Source: Actinoallomurus iriomotensis
GTDB lineage: Bacteria > Actinomycetota > Actinomycetes > Streptosporangiales > Streptosporangiaceae
Assembly (NCBI RefSeq): GCF_030269445.1
Contig: NZ_BSTJ01000015.1
Coordinates: 196,747-260,746, forward strand
Length of the DNA stretch: 64,000 bases
Direction: 5' to 3'
Shown here: positions 34,388 through 42,990 of the stretch, piece by piece
How the letters are laid out: the number at the start of each line of letters is the position of its first letter
Position numbering within the stretch: position 1 is the first letter of the stretch
Program-made: the position numbers and the translations under genes
Notes under the pieces: model-generated
What the model was told of the DNA's origin: nothing
Databases searched by the model: none
Seen by the model: the letters and a program-made list of their open reading frames with translations, nothing else

Positions 34388-35032
34388 ATGACGAAGAACG
34401 CGCACGATCTGATCGACATACTGACCCATGACCAACGGGAGCTGGAGGACCTGCTCGGCGAACTGACCGCCGCACGGGACCTCGGCGAGCGCCGCCGCAT
34501 CCTCGACGACGTCACGATCGAACTCGTCTGGCACGCGGTCGTCGAGGAGACGCACCTGTACCCGGCGGTGCGCCGGCACCTGCCGGACGGCGACCGGGTC
34601 GCCGACAAGTACGCCTCGGAAAACGCGCAGGTCGAACGGCTCCTGGAGGAGCTCCGGCGATCCGCCGCCGCCGACCGCGTCTTCGCCTCGCTGACCCGGC
34701 GGCTCATGGACGAGGTGCACGAGCACATGCGGGAGGAACAGCACGCGCTGCTCCCCCGCCTCGCCGAACACGCGAGCCCGGAGGACCTGCGGCGGCTCGG
34801 CGAACGGGTCGAATCCGCGATCAACCGAGCGCCGAGCCGGTCGGACCTGACCGCACCCGCCCGCCCACCCGAGGCCGGCGACCTGGCCCACCGCGTCCGC
34901 GAACGCTTCCCACACGAGCCGGAACCGGCACGGGGACCACGGCCACGCCGCCCGCGTACGCCGAAGAGCCCCGACGCCTGCGACCAGGACAGCATGTGGC
35001 CGGACCTGTGGGCCGGCCACCGCTGCACGTAG
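34388..35032 (+). CDS. Hemerythrin-domain protein
   Basis: A 214-residue protein with an N-terminal hemerythrin HHE four-helix bundle (residues about 5-145). Candidate di-iron ligands are H7, D8, H15, H53, E56/E57, H60, E79, H116, H119 and E122. The last 70 residues are proline/arginine-rich and probably disordered. Such proteins sense or carry O2 or NO, or buffer iron. The ATG at 34388 is used instead of a TTG three bases earlier because GGGGGG is at normal spacing. Confidence 0.82.
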   Translation: MTKNAHDLIDILTHDQRELEDLLGELTAARDLGERRRILDDVTIELVWHAVVEETHLYPAVRRHLPDGDRVADKYASENAQVERLLEELRRSAAADRVFASLTRRLMDEVHEHMREEQHALLPRLAEHASPEDLRRLGERVESAINRAPSRSDLTAPARPPEAGDLAHRVRERFPHEPEPARGPRPRRPRTPKSPDACDQDSMWPDLWAGHRCT

Positions 35033-35051
35033 ACCCTGTCTCAAAGCTTCC

Positions 35052-35135
35052 GGCCGAGGGGCCCGCCCGAGGGTCCCCGCCCGAGGGTCCCCGCCCAGGG
35101 GCCCCCGCCCAGGGGTGCCCAGGGGTCCCCGCCCG
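35052..35135. repeat. Degenerate 14-bp GC-rich tandem repeat
   Basis: About five or six units of a 14-bp motif, consensus CC(G/A)AGGGTCCCCGC, with variants CCAGGGGCCCCCGC. Each holds a near-palindromic GGGG-C-CCCC core. The unit is not a multiple of three and no frame carries coding bias, so it is noncoding. It occupies part of the 438-base gap between the hemerythrin gene and the carbamoyltransferase gene. The remainder of that gap (35136-35470) shows nothing recognisable. Confidence 0.7.
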
Positions 35136-35470
35136 CCCTGGGGGGCCAGCCCACTTCCATTGTCAAACGCCGAAGTCTCCGGGCGGAAGACCGGCGCGGG
35201 GCCTGTGGACAACGCGGATCGGGCCCCGGACGGCGCGGGCGGCGGGTCGCCGCCGCGACGTGCCCGCAGGGCCGGCGATCGCGCTCGGCGTCGGTGGTCC
35301 TGCCCGCCCGGCCGGGCGGGGGCGGCGAGGCATGCTCGCCCGGTCCCACCGCCGGGTCGCGTAGGCGCTCCGGCAGGCCGGGGCGGTGTTTGCCGAGCGG
35401 CTTGTGGGGCAGCGCGAGTGCTCTGTGCCCCGGGAAAGGCGACAGGCATGCTCTTGCGAGGGAGGTCAGC

Positions 35471-37081
35471 GTGCGGGTACTCGGGATCAACGCGATCTTT
35501 CACGATCCGGCCGCGGCGCTCGTGGCCGACGGTCGCATCGTCGCGGCGGCCGAAGAGGAACGTTTCAGCAGACGCAAGCACGGCAAGCGGCCGGTCCCGT
35601 TCTCCGCCTGGGAACAGCCCGTCCTGTCGGCCCGCTGGTGCCTGGAGCAGGCCGGTCTGCGGCCCGAGGACCTCGATCTCGTCGGCTTCTCCTACGATCC
35701 CTCGCTCGCACGGCCGGCCGAGTCGATGGGCCTGCACGACCCCTGGGACCACCTGCGGATCATGTACGCCGAGCAGGCCCCGAGCCTGCTGGCCGACGCC
35801 CTGCCGGGGCTGGATCCGGCCAAGGTACGGTTCGTCCCCCACCACGTCGCGCACGCCGCCTCGGCGCTGCTCGGACGCGAGGGCAGCGTCCTGGTCTGCG
35901 ACGGCCGCGGGGAGTGCGCCTCCCACCTGAGCGGCCGTGACTCCCCCGACGGCCTGGAGGTGCTGGCGAGCCAGGAGCTGCCGCACTCCCTCGGCCTGAT
36001 GTACGAGGACCTCACGCAGCATCTGGGCTTCCTGCGCTCCAGCGACGAGTACAAGGTCATGGCGATGGCCTCGTACGGCAAGCCGCGCCACCTGGACCTG
36101 CTGCGGGAGTCCGTGCGCGCCACCGAGGACGGCGGGTTCGTCACCGGCGCGATCGACTGGGAACGCCTGGCGCCCGCCCGCGCCCCGGACGAGCAGTGGA
36201 CGCAGGAGCACGCCGACCTGGCCGCGAGCGTGCAGCGGCGGCTGGAGGAGGTCCTGCTCGACCTGGCGAACTGGATCCACGAGCGCACCGGCGACCGCAC
36301 CCTGATGATCGCGGGCGGCACCGGGCTCAACTGCGTGGCCAACACCGTCCTGTCCGAACAGGGCCCGTTCGACCACGTCTGGGTGCAGCCCGCCGCCGGG
36401 GACGCCGGCACGGCGCTCGGCGCGGCCGTGCACCTCGCGCGGAGCGGACCGCTGGAGTTCGCCCCCGGCCTCGGGCGCGAGTTCGGCGACGCGGAGATCG
36501 AGGAGGCGCTGCGTACGGCGCGGGTGCCGTACGAGCGGCCGCCGGACGTCGCCGAGGCCGTGGCCGAGACGCTGGCGGACGACGGCATCGTCGCCTGGTT
36601 CCAGGGGCGCGCCGAGTACGGTCCGCGGGCGCTGGGCCACCGGTCGCTGCTCGCCCACCCGGGGCGCAAGGCGAACCTGGAGCGGCTCAACAACGTCAAG
36701 GGCCGCGAGCAGTTCCGCCCGGTCGCGCCGATGGTGCTCGCCGACCGGGCCGCGGAGATCTTCACGCGCGGCCCGCTGCCCAGCCCGTACATGCTCTTCG
36801 TGCACGACGTGACGTCCGCCTGGCAGGACCGGATCCCGGCCGTGGTGCACGTGGACGGCACCGCGCGCGTGCAGACCGTCGATCCGGCGGCCGAACCGCT
36901 GGTGGCCCGGATGCTCACTGCCTTCGAACGCCGTACCGGCCTGCCCGTCGTGGTCAACACCAGCCTCAACACCGCCGGGCGTCCGATGGTCGACAGTCCC
37001 CGAGACGCGCTGGAGTGCTTCGGCGCCACCCCCATCGACCTGCTGGCGATCGGCCCGTTCGTCCTCCGGAGGCCGGCATGA
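35471..37081 (+). CDS. NodU/CmcH-family O-carbamoyltransferase
   Basis: A 536-residue two-domain enzyme that transfers carbamoyl from carbamoyl phosphate to a hydroxyl group. The N-terminal Kae1-like domain starts RVLGINAIFHDPAAALVADG and has the iron-site histidines in VPHHVAHAASALLG near residues 122-134. EYGPRALGHRSLLAHP and the C-terminal YrdC-like REQFRPVAPMVL complete the fold. Length is normal for the family, so both active sites look intact. The GTG is set by GGAGG 5 nt upstream. It is first in a run of seven tightly packed heptose genes. In P. aeruginosa a homologue (WapO) carbamoylates an inner-core heptose, so heptose carbamoylation is proposed here. Confidence 0.9.
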   Translation: MRVLGINAIFHDPAAALVADGRIVAAAEEERFSRRKHGKRPVPFSAWEQPVLSARWCLEQAGLRPEDLDLVGFSYDPSLARPAESMGLHDPWDHLRIMYAEQAPSLLADALPGLDPAKVRFVPHHVAHAASALLGREGSVLVCDGRGECASHLSGRDSPDGLEVLASQELPHSLGLMYEDLTQHLGFLRSSDEYKVMAMASYGKPRHLDLLRESVRATEDGGFVTGAIDWERLAPARAPDEQWTQEHADLAASVQRRLEEVLLDLANWIHERTGDRTLMIAGGTGLNCVANTVLSEQGPFDHVWVQPAAGDAGTALGAAVHLARSGPLEFAPGLGREFGDAEIEEALRTARVPYERPPDVAEAVAETLADDGIVAWFQGRAEYGPRALGHRSLLAHPGRKANLERLNNVKGREQFRPVAPMVLADRAAEIFTRGPLPSPYMLFVHDVTSAWQDRIPAVVHVDGTARVQTVDPAAEPLVARMLTAFERRTGLPVVVNTSLNTAGRPMVDSPRDALECFGATPIDLLAIGPFVLRRPA

Positions 37082-38538
37082 GGTACGCCGTCGTCATCCC
37101 GACCATCGGACGTGCCTGCCTCGCCGACTGCCTGAACGCCCTCGAACGGTCCCGCGGTCCGGAGCCCGACGAGATCGTGGTCGTCGACGACCGGCCGGGC
37201 GGCGGCCCCCCGCTCGACGTGCCCGGCACGGTCGTCCGCAGCGGCGGCCGTGGCCCTGCGGCGGCCCGCAACACCGGCTGGCGGATCACCACCGCGCCCT
37301 GGGTGGCGTTCCTCGACGACGACGTACGGGTCACCGAGACCTGGCGGGAGGACCTGCGGCGCGACCTGGAGAACGCCTCGCCGGAGACCGGCGGGATTCA
37401 GGGCCGCGTCACCGTGCCGCTGCCGGACGGGCGCCGCCCGACCGACTGGGAGCGCGGCACGGCCGGGCTCGCCGACGCCTGGTGGATCACCGCGGACATG
37501 GCCTACCGGCGTGACGCGCTGGTCGAGACCGGCGGGTTCGACGAGCGCTTCCCCCGCGCGTTCCGCGAGGACGCCGACATGGCTCTGCGGACGATGGACG
37601 CCGGATGGGTACTGACCAAGGGCGAGCGGCGCACCGTGCACCCCGTACGGGCCGCGTCCCGGTGGGCGAGCGTGCGCGCGCAGGCCGGCAACGCCGACGA
37701 CGCGCTCATGCGCGCCGTCCACGGACCCGGATGGCACAGCCGGGCCCGCGCCGATCCCGGGCGTCGCGGACGGCACCTGGCGATCACCGCCGCCGGCGCG
37801 CTCGCCGCCGGGCTGACCGCCGCCGGCCGGCCCAGGGCCGGGGCGCTGGCCGGCGCCGCCGCGCTCGCCGGGATCGCCGAGTTCGCCGCAGCCCGCGTCG
37901 CGCCCGGTCCCCGGACCCGCGACGAGATCCTCACCATGGCGGCCACCAGCGCGCTCATCCCCCCGATGGCCACGTGGCACTGGCTGCGCGGCCTCGCGAC
38001 GACCCGCGGCGAGCGTGCCTGGCCGGGCCCGGCGAAGGCGGTGCTGTTCGACCGCGACGGCACGCTCGTCTACGACGTCCCGTACAACGGCGATCCGGAG
38101 AAGGTCGAGCCCATGCCGGACGCGGCCTCCGCGGTGCGCCTGGCCCGTGACGCGGGCGTGCGTGTCGGCGTGGTCTCCAACCAGTCCGGCGTCGCGCGCG
38201 GCCTGGTCACCGAGGACGACGTCCAGCGCGTCAACAAGCGGGTGGACGAGCTGCTCGGGCCCTTCGACACGTGGCAGGTGTGCCCGCACGACGGCGGATG
38301 CGCCTGCCGTAAGCCGGCGCCCGGCCTGGTGTTCCAGGCGGCGACCGCCCTCGGGGTCCGCCCCGACGAGTGCGTGCTGATCGGCGACATCGGCTCGGAC
38401 GTGGCCGCCGCCCGCGCCGCCGGAGCCCGCAGCGTCCTCGTGCCGACCGCCGAGACGCTGGAGTCCGAGTGCCGGGGAGCACGGGTGGCCGGGTCGCTCA
38501 CCGAGGCGGTGCGGTTCGCGCTCGGGGAGCGGCGATGA
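37078..38538 (+). CDS. Fusion: GT2 glycosyltransferase and GmhB-like heptose bisphosphate phosphatase
   Basis: A 486-residue fusion. Residues 1-230 form a GT-A glycosyltransferase (YAVVIPTIGRACLADCLNAL, metal motif LDDDV at 79-83). Residues 233-305 are hydrophobic, probably two or three helices. Residues 319-486 are a HAD phosphatase like GmhB, with DRDGT at 325-329, SNQSG at 367-371, zinc-loop ligands C402, H404, C408 and C410 in CPHDGGCAC, and GDIGSD at 436-441. The phosphatase should remove the 7-phosphate from heptose-1,7-bisphosphate between the two HldE steps. No stand-alone gmhB is in the window. The gene overlaps both neighbours (ATGA). The GT donor is unknown. Confidence 0.88.
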   Translation: MRYAVVIPTIGRACLADCLNALERSRGPEPDEIVVVDDRPGGGPPLDVPGTVVRSGGRGPAAARNTGWRITTAPWVAFLDDDVRVTETWREDLRRDLENASPETGGIQGRVTVPLPDGRRPTDWERGTAGLADAWWITADMAYRRDALVETGGFDERFPRAFREDADMALRTMDAGWVLTKGERRTVHPVRAASRWASVRAQAGNADDALMRAVHGPGWHSRARADPGRRGRHLAITAAGALAAGLTAAGRPRAGALAGAAALAGIAEFAAARVAPGPRTRDEILTMAATSALIPPMATWHWLRGLATTRGERAWPGPAKAVLFDRDGTLVYDVPYNGDPEKVEPMPDAASAVRLARDAGVRVGVVSNQSGVARGLVTEDDVQRVNKRVDELLGPFDTWQVCPHDGGCACRKPAPGLVFQAATALGVRPDECVLIGDIGSDVAAARAAGARSVLVPTAETLESECRGARVAGSLTEAVRFALGERR

Positions 38539-39518
38539 GCACTCTCGTCGTGCGCCTGGACAACGCGGGCGACGTACTGCTGTGCGGCCCCGCGGTCCGC
38601 GCGGCGGCCGCCGGGTCCCGGCACGTCACGTTGCTCGCCGGACCGGAGGGCGCGGACGCCGCGCGGCTCCTGCCCGGCGTCGACGAGGTGATCGTGTGGC
38701 GCGCGCCCTGGGCGGGCTTCGACCCGCCGCCGGTGGACCGCCGTGAGGTGGCGGACCTGGTCGCGCGGCTCGGCGGTTTCGACCGTGCGCTGATCCTGAC
38801 CTCCTTCCACCAGTCGCCGCTGCCGGCCGCGCTGCTGCTTCGGCTCGCCGGGGTCGGGCACATCGCGGCGATCAGCGAGGACTATCCGGGCTCCCTGCTC
38901 GACGTACGTCACCGGGTCGACGACGACATCCCCGAGGCCGAACGCGCGCTGTCGCTGGCCCGCGCGGCCGGCTTCGACCTGCCGGCCGGCGACGACGGCC
39001 GCCTCGCCGTCCGTCGTCCCCTACCGCCCGCGCCGCTCGACGGCCGGTACGTCGTGCTCCATCCGGGGGTGTCGGTGCCCGCGCGCGCCTGGCCCGAGGG
39101 GCACTGCGCGCGGGCCGTACGCGAGCTGGCGGCGCGCGGCCGGCGGGTCGTGGTGACCGGCGGGCCGGGCGAACGCGCGCTGACCGCGCGGGTCGCGGGC
39201 GACGCGGGCCTGGACCTCGGCGGCCGAACGACCTTCGCCGAACTCGCCGGCGTCCTCGCGGGGGCGAGCGCCGTCGTGGCCGGGAACACCGGCCCCGCGC
39301 ACCTCGCCGCCGCCGTCGGCACGCCGGTGGTCTCGCTGTTCGCGCCGGTCGTGCCCGCGGTCCGCTGGGCGCCGTACGGCGTGCGGCACGTGCTGCTCGG
39401 CGACCAGGACGCCCCCTGTCGTGACACGCGCGCACGTGAGTGCCCCGTCGCCGGGCACCCGTGCCTGACTTCGGTGCGGCCCGCCGACGTGGTGGCCGCC
39501 GTCGAGGAGGTGTGCTGA
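38535..39518 (+). CDS. GT9 heptosyltransferase-like protein, copy 1
   Basis: A 327-residue GT-B enzyme of the heptosyltransferase family. It starts TLVVRLDNAGDVLLCGPAVRA, the usual R-x5-GD signature with the catalytic Asp at about residue 13. It ends with VVAGNTGPAHLAAAVGTPVVSLFAPV, the donor-site block. The normal donor of GT9 enzymes is an ADP-heptose, which this locus should make. A C-terminal CRDTRARECPVAGHPC segment has several cysteines, often seen in actinobacterial members. It starts in the stop codon of the GT2-GmhB gene and is probably membrane-associated. Confidence 0.88.
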   Translation: MSTLVVRLDNAGDVLLCGPAVRAAAAGSRHVTLLAGPEGADAARLLPGVDEVIVWRAPWAGFDPPPVDRREVADLVARLGGFDRALILTSFHQSPLPAALLLRLAGVGHIAAISEDYPGSLLDVRHRVDDDIPEAERALSLARAAGFDLPAGDDGRLAVRRPLPPAPLDGRYVVLHPGVSVPARAWPEGHCARAVRELAARGRRVVVTGGPGERALTARVAGDAGLDLGGRTTFAELAGVLAGASAVVAGNTGPAHLAAAVGTPVVSLFAPVVPAVRWAPYGVRHVLLGDQDAPCRDTRARECPVAGHPCLTSVRPADVVAAVEEVC

Positions 39519-39519
39519 C

Positions 39520-40437
39520 GTGAGAATCCTGCTCTGGCACGTGCACGGCTCGTACACCACGGCCCTCGTGCAGGGGCGGCACGAGTACTTCGTCCCGGTG
39601 ACGCCCGACCGCGGCCCCGACGGGCTCGGCCGCGCCCGTACCTGGGACTGGCCCGCGTCCGTGCGGGAGGTGCCGCTGGACCGGATCGCCGAGACCGAGC
39701 CCGACGTCGTCATCCTGCAACGGCCGCACGAGGAGGAGCTCGTACGGCCCCTGGGCCGGGTGCCGACCGTCTACCTCGAGCACGACGCCCCCTGGGGGGA
39801 CGTGCCGCTCAGCCGGCATCCGCTGGCCGACCGGCCGGACCTGCGCCTGGTGCACGTCACCCACTTCAACGACCTGTTCTGGGACTGCGGCACGACTCCG
39901 ACGACCGTGGTCGAACACGGGGTGGTCGACCCGGGACCGCTGTGGACCGGGGAGGTACCGCGCGCCGCCGTGGTCGTCAACGAGCCGGTCCGGCGGGGAC
40001 GCTACGTCGGCACCGACCTGCTGCCCCGGCTGGACGCGCCGCTGGACGTGTTCGGGATGAAGGTCTCCGGGCTGACCGGCTGCCGCACGTACGAGGACCT
40101 GCCCCAGGACCGGATGCACGCCGAGCTGGCCCGCCGCCGCGTCTACGTCCACCCGATCCGGTGGACCTCGCTCGGCCTGTCCCTGCTGGAGGCGATGCAC
40201 CTGGGGATGCCCGTGGTCGCGCTCGCCACGACCGAGGTGGTCGAGGCGGTGCCGTCCTCGGCCGGGACGATCTCGACCGACGTCGACGTGCTGCGCGCCG
40301 CGATCCGGCGGTATCTCGCCGATCCCGGCGAGGCCGCCGAGGCGGGGCGCGCCGCCCGCGAGAGCGTGCTGGGCCGGTACGGCCTCCAGCGGTTCCTCGA
40401 CGACTGGGACCGCGTCCTGAAAGAGGTGACGGCATGA
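39520..40437 (+). CDS. Glycosyltransferase (GT-B, GT4-like) of the heptose locus
   Basis: A 305-residue single-subunit GT-B protein. It begins RILLWHVHGSYTTALVQGRHEYFVPV. The C-terminal donor domain has the block RVYVHPIRWTSLGLSLLEAMHLGMPVVAL. It is shorter than typical GT4 (about 380-400), the N-terminal domain being compact. The GTG is used with GAGGAGG upstream. It starts one nt after the GT9 stop and overlaps the next GT4. Donor and acceptor cannot be assigned. Confidence 0.82.
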   Translation: MRILLWHVHGSYTTALVQGRHEYFVPVTPDRGPDGLGRARTWDWPASVREVPLDRIAETEPDVVILQRPHEEELVRPLGRVPTVYLEHDAPWGDVPLSRHPLADRPDLRLVHVTHFNDLFWDCGTTPTTVVEHGVVDPGPLWTGEVPRAAVVVNEPVRRGRYVGTDLLPRLDAPLDVFGMKVSGLTGCRTYEDLPQDRMHAELARRRVYVHPIRWTSLGLSLLEAMHLGMPVVALATTEVVEAVPSSAGTISTDVDVLRAAIRRYLADPGEAAEAGRAARESVLGRYGLQRFLDDWDRVLKEVTA

Positions 40438-41645
40438 GGATCGCGTTGGTCTCCGAACACGCCAGTCCACTGGCCGTGCTGGGCGAAGCGGACGCCGGCG
40501 GGCAGAACGTGCACGTCGCGGCGCTCGCCGACCACCTGTGCCGACGCGGTCACGAGGTGACCGTGCACACGCGCCGGGACGACCCCGGCCTGCCCGACCG
40601 CGTCGTCGTCGACGCCGGATACACGGTCGAGCACGTGCCGGCGGGACCACCCGAGCCGGTGCCCAAGGACCTGCTGCTGCCGCACATGCGGGAGTTCGGG
40701 CAGGAGCTGGGCCGCCGGTGGCGGGCCCGGCCGCCCGACGTGGCGCACGCGCACTTCTGGATGTCGGGGCTGGCCTCGCTCGCGGCGAGCGAGGGCGCCG
40801 TCCCGGTCGCGCTGACCTACCACGCGCTCGGCACGGTCAAGCGGCGTCACCTGGGCGAGGACGACCCGAGCCCGGCCGGCCGCCTCGACGTCGAGCGCCG
40901 CATCGGGCAGGACGCCGACCACATCATCGCCACGTGCAGCGACGAGGTGTTCGAACTGGCCGCGATGGGCGTGACCCACCGCAGGACGACCATCGTGCCC
41001 TGCGGCGTGGACCTGGCGCGGCTCCGCCCGGACGGGCCGGCCGACGACCGCGTGCCGCGCCGCGAACGCCACCGGCTCATCTACGTCGGCCGTCTCGTCG
41101 AGCGCAAGGGCGTGGAGACGGCCGTCCGGGCGCTCGTGGACCTGCCTGACGCCGAGCTCGTCGTCGCCGGCGGTCCCGCCGCCAGCGAGCTCGACGGCGA
41201 CCGTGAGGCCTGCCGGCTGCGGAAGGTCGCCGCCGAGGTGGGCGTCGCCGACCGGCTGGTGATGCTGGGCGGTGTGCCCCCGGCGGACGTGCCTGCGCTG
41301 CTGCGCTCGGCCGACGTGGCCGTCTTCACCCCCTGGTACGAGCCGTTCGGCATCGCGCCGGTCGAGGCGATGGCGTGCGGCGTGCCGGTGGTCGCCTCGG
41401 CGGTCGGCGGGATCGTCGACACGGTGGCGGGCGGGGTCACCGGCGAGCACGTGCCGCCGCGCCGGCCCGACGTACTGGCCGCCACGCTGCGCGCGCTGCT
41501 GGACGACCCGGAGCGTCTCGCGGCGTACGGCCGCGCCGGCGCCGGGCGGGCCCGCTCACGCTACTCCTGGGAGCACGTGGCCGCCCGCACCGAGACCGTC
41601 TACGACCGGCTGGCACGGCGGCGGCCCATGGCGGCGAGCCAGTGA
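40434..41645 (+). CDS. MshA-like glycosyltransferase family 4, heptose locus copy 2
   Basis: A 403-residue GT-B enzyme closely related to the one at 31174-32391. Both begin with VSEHASPLA...DAGGQNVHV and share the YEPFGIAPVEAMACGVPVV block, the PCGVD loop and WMSGLA. Because each arm of the heptose locus carries one copy, duplication of part of the cluster is likely. The start overlaps the preceding stop (ATGA). Ten bases after its stop comes the second hldE with an AAGGAG ribosome site. Confidence 0.86.
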   Translation: MRIALVSEHASPLAVLGEADAGGQNVHVAALADHLCRRGHEVTVHTRRDDPGLPDRVVVDAGYTVEHVPAGPPEPVPKDLLLPHMREFGQELGRRWRARPPDVAHAHFWMSGLASLAASEGAVPVALTYHALGTVKRRHLGEDDPSPAGRLDVERRIGQDADHIIATCSDEVFELAAMGVTHRRTTIVPCGVDLARLRPDGPADDRVPRRERHRLIYVGRLVERKGVETAVRALVDLPDAELVVAGGPAASELDGDREACRLRKVAAEVGVADRLVMLGGVPPADVPALLRSADVAVFTPWYEPFGIAPVEAMACGVPVVASAVGGIVDTVAGGVTGEHVPPRRPDVLAATLRALLDDPERLAAYGRAGAGRARSRYSWEHVAARTETVYDRLARRRPMAASQ

Positions 41646-41655
41646 AGGAGATCCG

Positions 41656-42990
41656 ATGAAGCCCGTGGTCATCGTCGGCGACGTGATGCTCGACCGCGAC
41701 CTGGACGGGCGGGCCGAACGGCTCAGCCCGGACGCACCGGTCCCGGTGGTCGACGCCGTCGAGGAGCACACCCGTCCCGGAGGCGCGGGGCTGGCCGCCT
41801 TGCTGGCGGCCGACGACGGGCCGGACGTGGTCCTGGTGACGCCGCTCGGCGCCGACCGCGTCAGCCGTACGCTGCGCGACCTGCTCGCGCCGCGCGTGCG
41901 CGTGGTCGCGCTGCCGCTCAGCGAGAGCCCGGCGGAGAAGACCCGCGTCCGCGCGGGCGGCCATCCGCTGGTGCGGATCGACCGAACCGCGCCGGGTGCC
42001 GTCGGCGAGCCGGGCCGGGAGGTCCAGGCGGTGCTCGCCGACGCGGGGGCGGTCCTCGTCTCCGACTACGGCCGGGGCACGGCGGCGCAGCCGCGGATGC
42101 GCGAGCTGCTCGCCGACGCCGCGCGCCGGGTGCCGCTCGTGTGGGACCCCCACCCGCGCGGCGCCGACCCGGTGCCCCGCGCCCGGCTGATCTGCCCGAA
42201 CCTGAGCGAGGCCCTCGCCTGGTGCGACCGGCGGGAGGACGACCTCGACGCGGTGACCCGGAGCGCGGAGGAGATCCTGCGCCGCTACCGGGCCGACGGC
42301 GTCGCGGTGACGATGGGCGAGCGCGGCGCGCTGCTGTCGCACGGCTCGGGCGCCCCGCAGATCTTCCCCGCCGAGCCGGTCACGGGCCGCGACACGTGCG
42401 GGGCCGGCGACCGGTTCGCCGCGACCGCGGCCCGCCTGCTGGCCCGGGGCGCGCTGCCGTCCGAGGCGGTCGAGGCCGCCGTGGCCGCGGCCGCCGCCTT
42501 CGTCGAGCGGGGCGCGGCCTCCGCGCTCTCCCAGACCCCGGCGCCCCGGCCCGTACGGGACCCGGTGGCCGCCGTGCGCGAGGCGGGCGGCACCGTCGTG
42601 GCGACGGGCGGCTGCTTCGACGTCCTGCACGCCGGGCACGTGGCGACGTTGCGCGCCGCGCGGGCGCTGGGCGACTGCCTCGTCGTCTGCCTCAACTCCG
42701 ACGCGTCGGTGCGCCGCGCCAAGGGCCCCGACCGCCCGGTCAACCCGGCCGCCGACCGGGCCGCCGTGCTGAACGCGCTGGAGTGCGTCGACGCCGTGGA
42801 GGTGTTCGAGGAGGACACGCCGGAGGAGATCCTGCGCCGGCTGCGCCCGGACGTGTGGGTCAAGGGCGGCGACTACACCGTCGACCGGCTCCCCGAGGCG
42901 TCGGTCGTGGCGAGCTGGGGCGGGCGCACGGTCGTGCTGCCCTACCTGCCCGGACGCTCCACGACGCGGATCCTGGCACATCGATCATGA
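41656..42990 (+). CDS. hldE: Bifunctional heptose-7-phosphate kinase/heptose-1-phosphate adenylyltransferase, copy 2
   Basis: A 444-residue paralogue of the enzyme at 29131-30567. The kinase domain has VVIVGDVMLDRDLDG, SPDAPVPVVDAVEE and the catalytic TCGAGD. The transferase domain has GGCFDVLHAGHV, LNSDASV, KGPDRPVNPA and VKGGDYT, closer to E. coli HldE than copy 1. Both domains look active, so the pair is either redundant or makes two different nucleotide heptoses. It ends by overlapping the second GT9 gene (ATGA). Length is typical of the family. Confidence 0.9.
   Translation: MKPVVIVGDVMLDRDLDGRAERLSPDAPVPVVDAVEEHTRPGGAGLAALLAADDGPDVVLVTPLGADRVSRTLRDLLAPRVRVVALPLSESPAEKTRVRAGGHPLVRIDRTAPGAVGEPGREVQAVLADAGAVLVSDYGRGTAAQPRMRELLADAARRVPLVWDPHPRGADPVPRARLICPNLSEALAWCDRREDDLDAVTRSAEEILRRYRADGVAVTMGERGALLSHGSGAPQIFPAEPVTGRDTCGAGDRFAATAARLLARGALPSEAVEAAVAAAAAFVERGAASALSQTPAPRPVRDPVAAVREAGGTVVATGGCFDVLHAGHVATLRAARALGDCLVVCLNSDASVRRAKGPDRPVNPAADRAAVLNALECVDAVEVFEEDTPEEILRRLRPDVWVKGGDYTVDRLPEASVVASWGGRTVVLPYLPGRSTTRILAHRS

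Noticed and set aside
35041-35490. Leftward 149-codon frame over the GC-rich repeat
   Set aside because: It is composed of Pro/Gly/Arg repeats produced by the 14-bp noncoding repeat and overlaps the start of the carbamoyltransferase gene.
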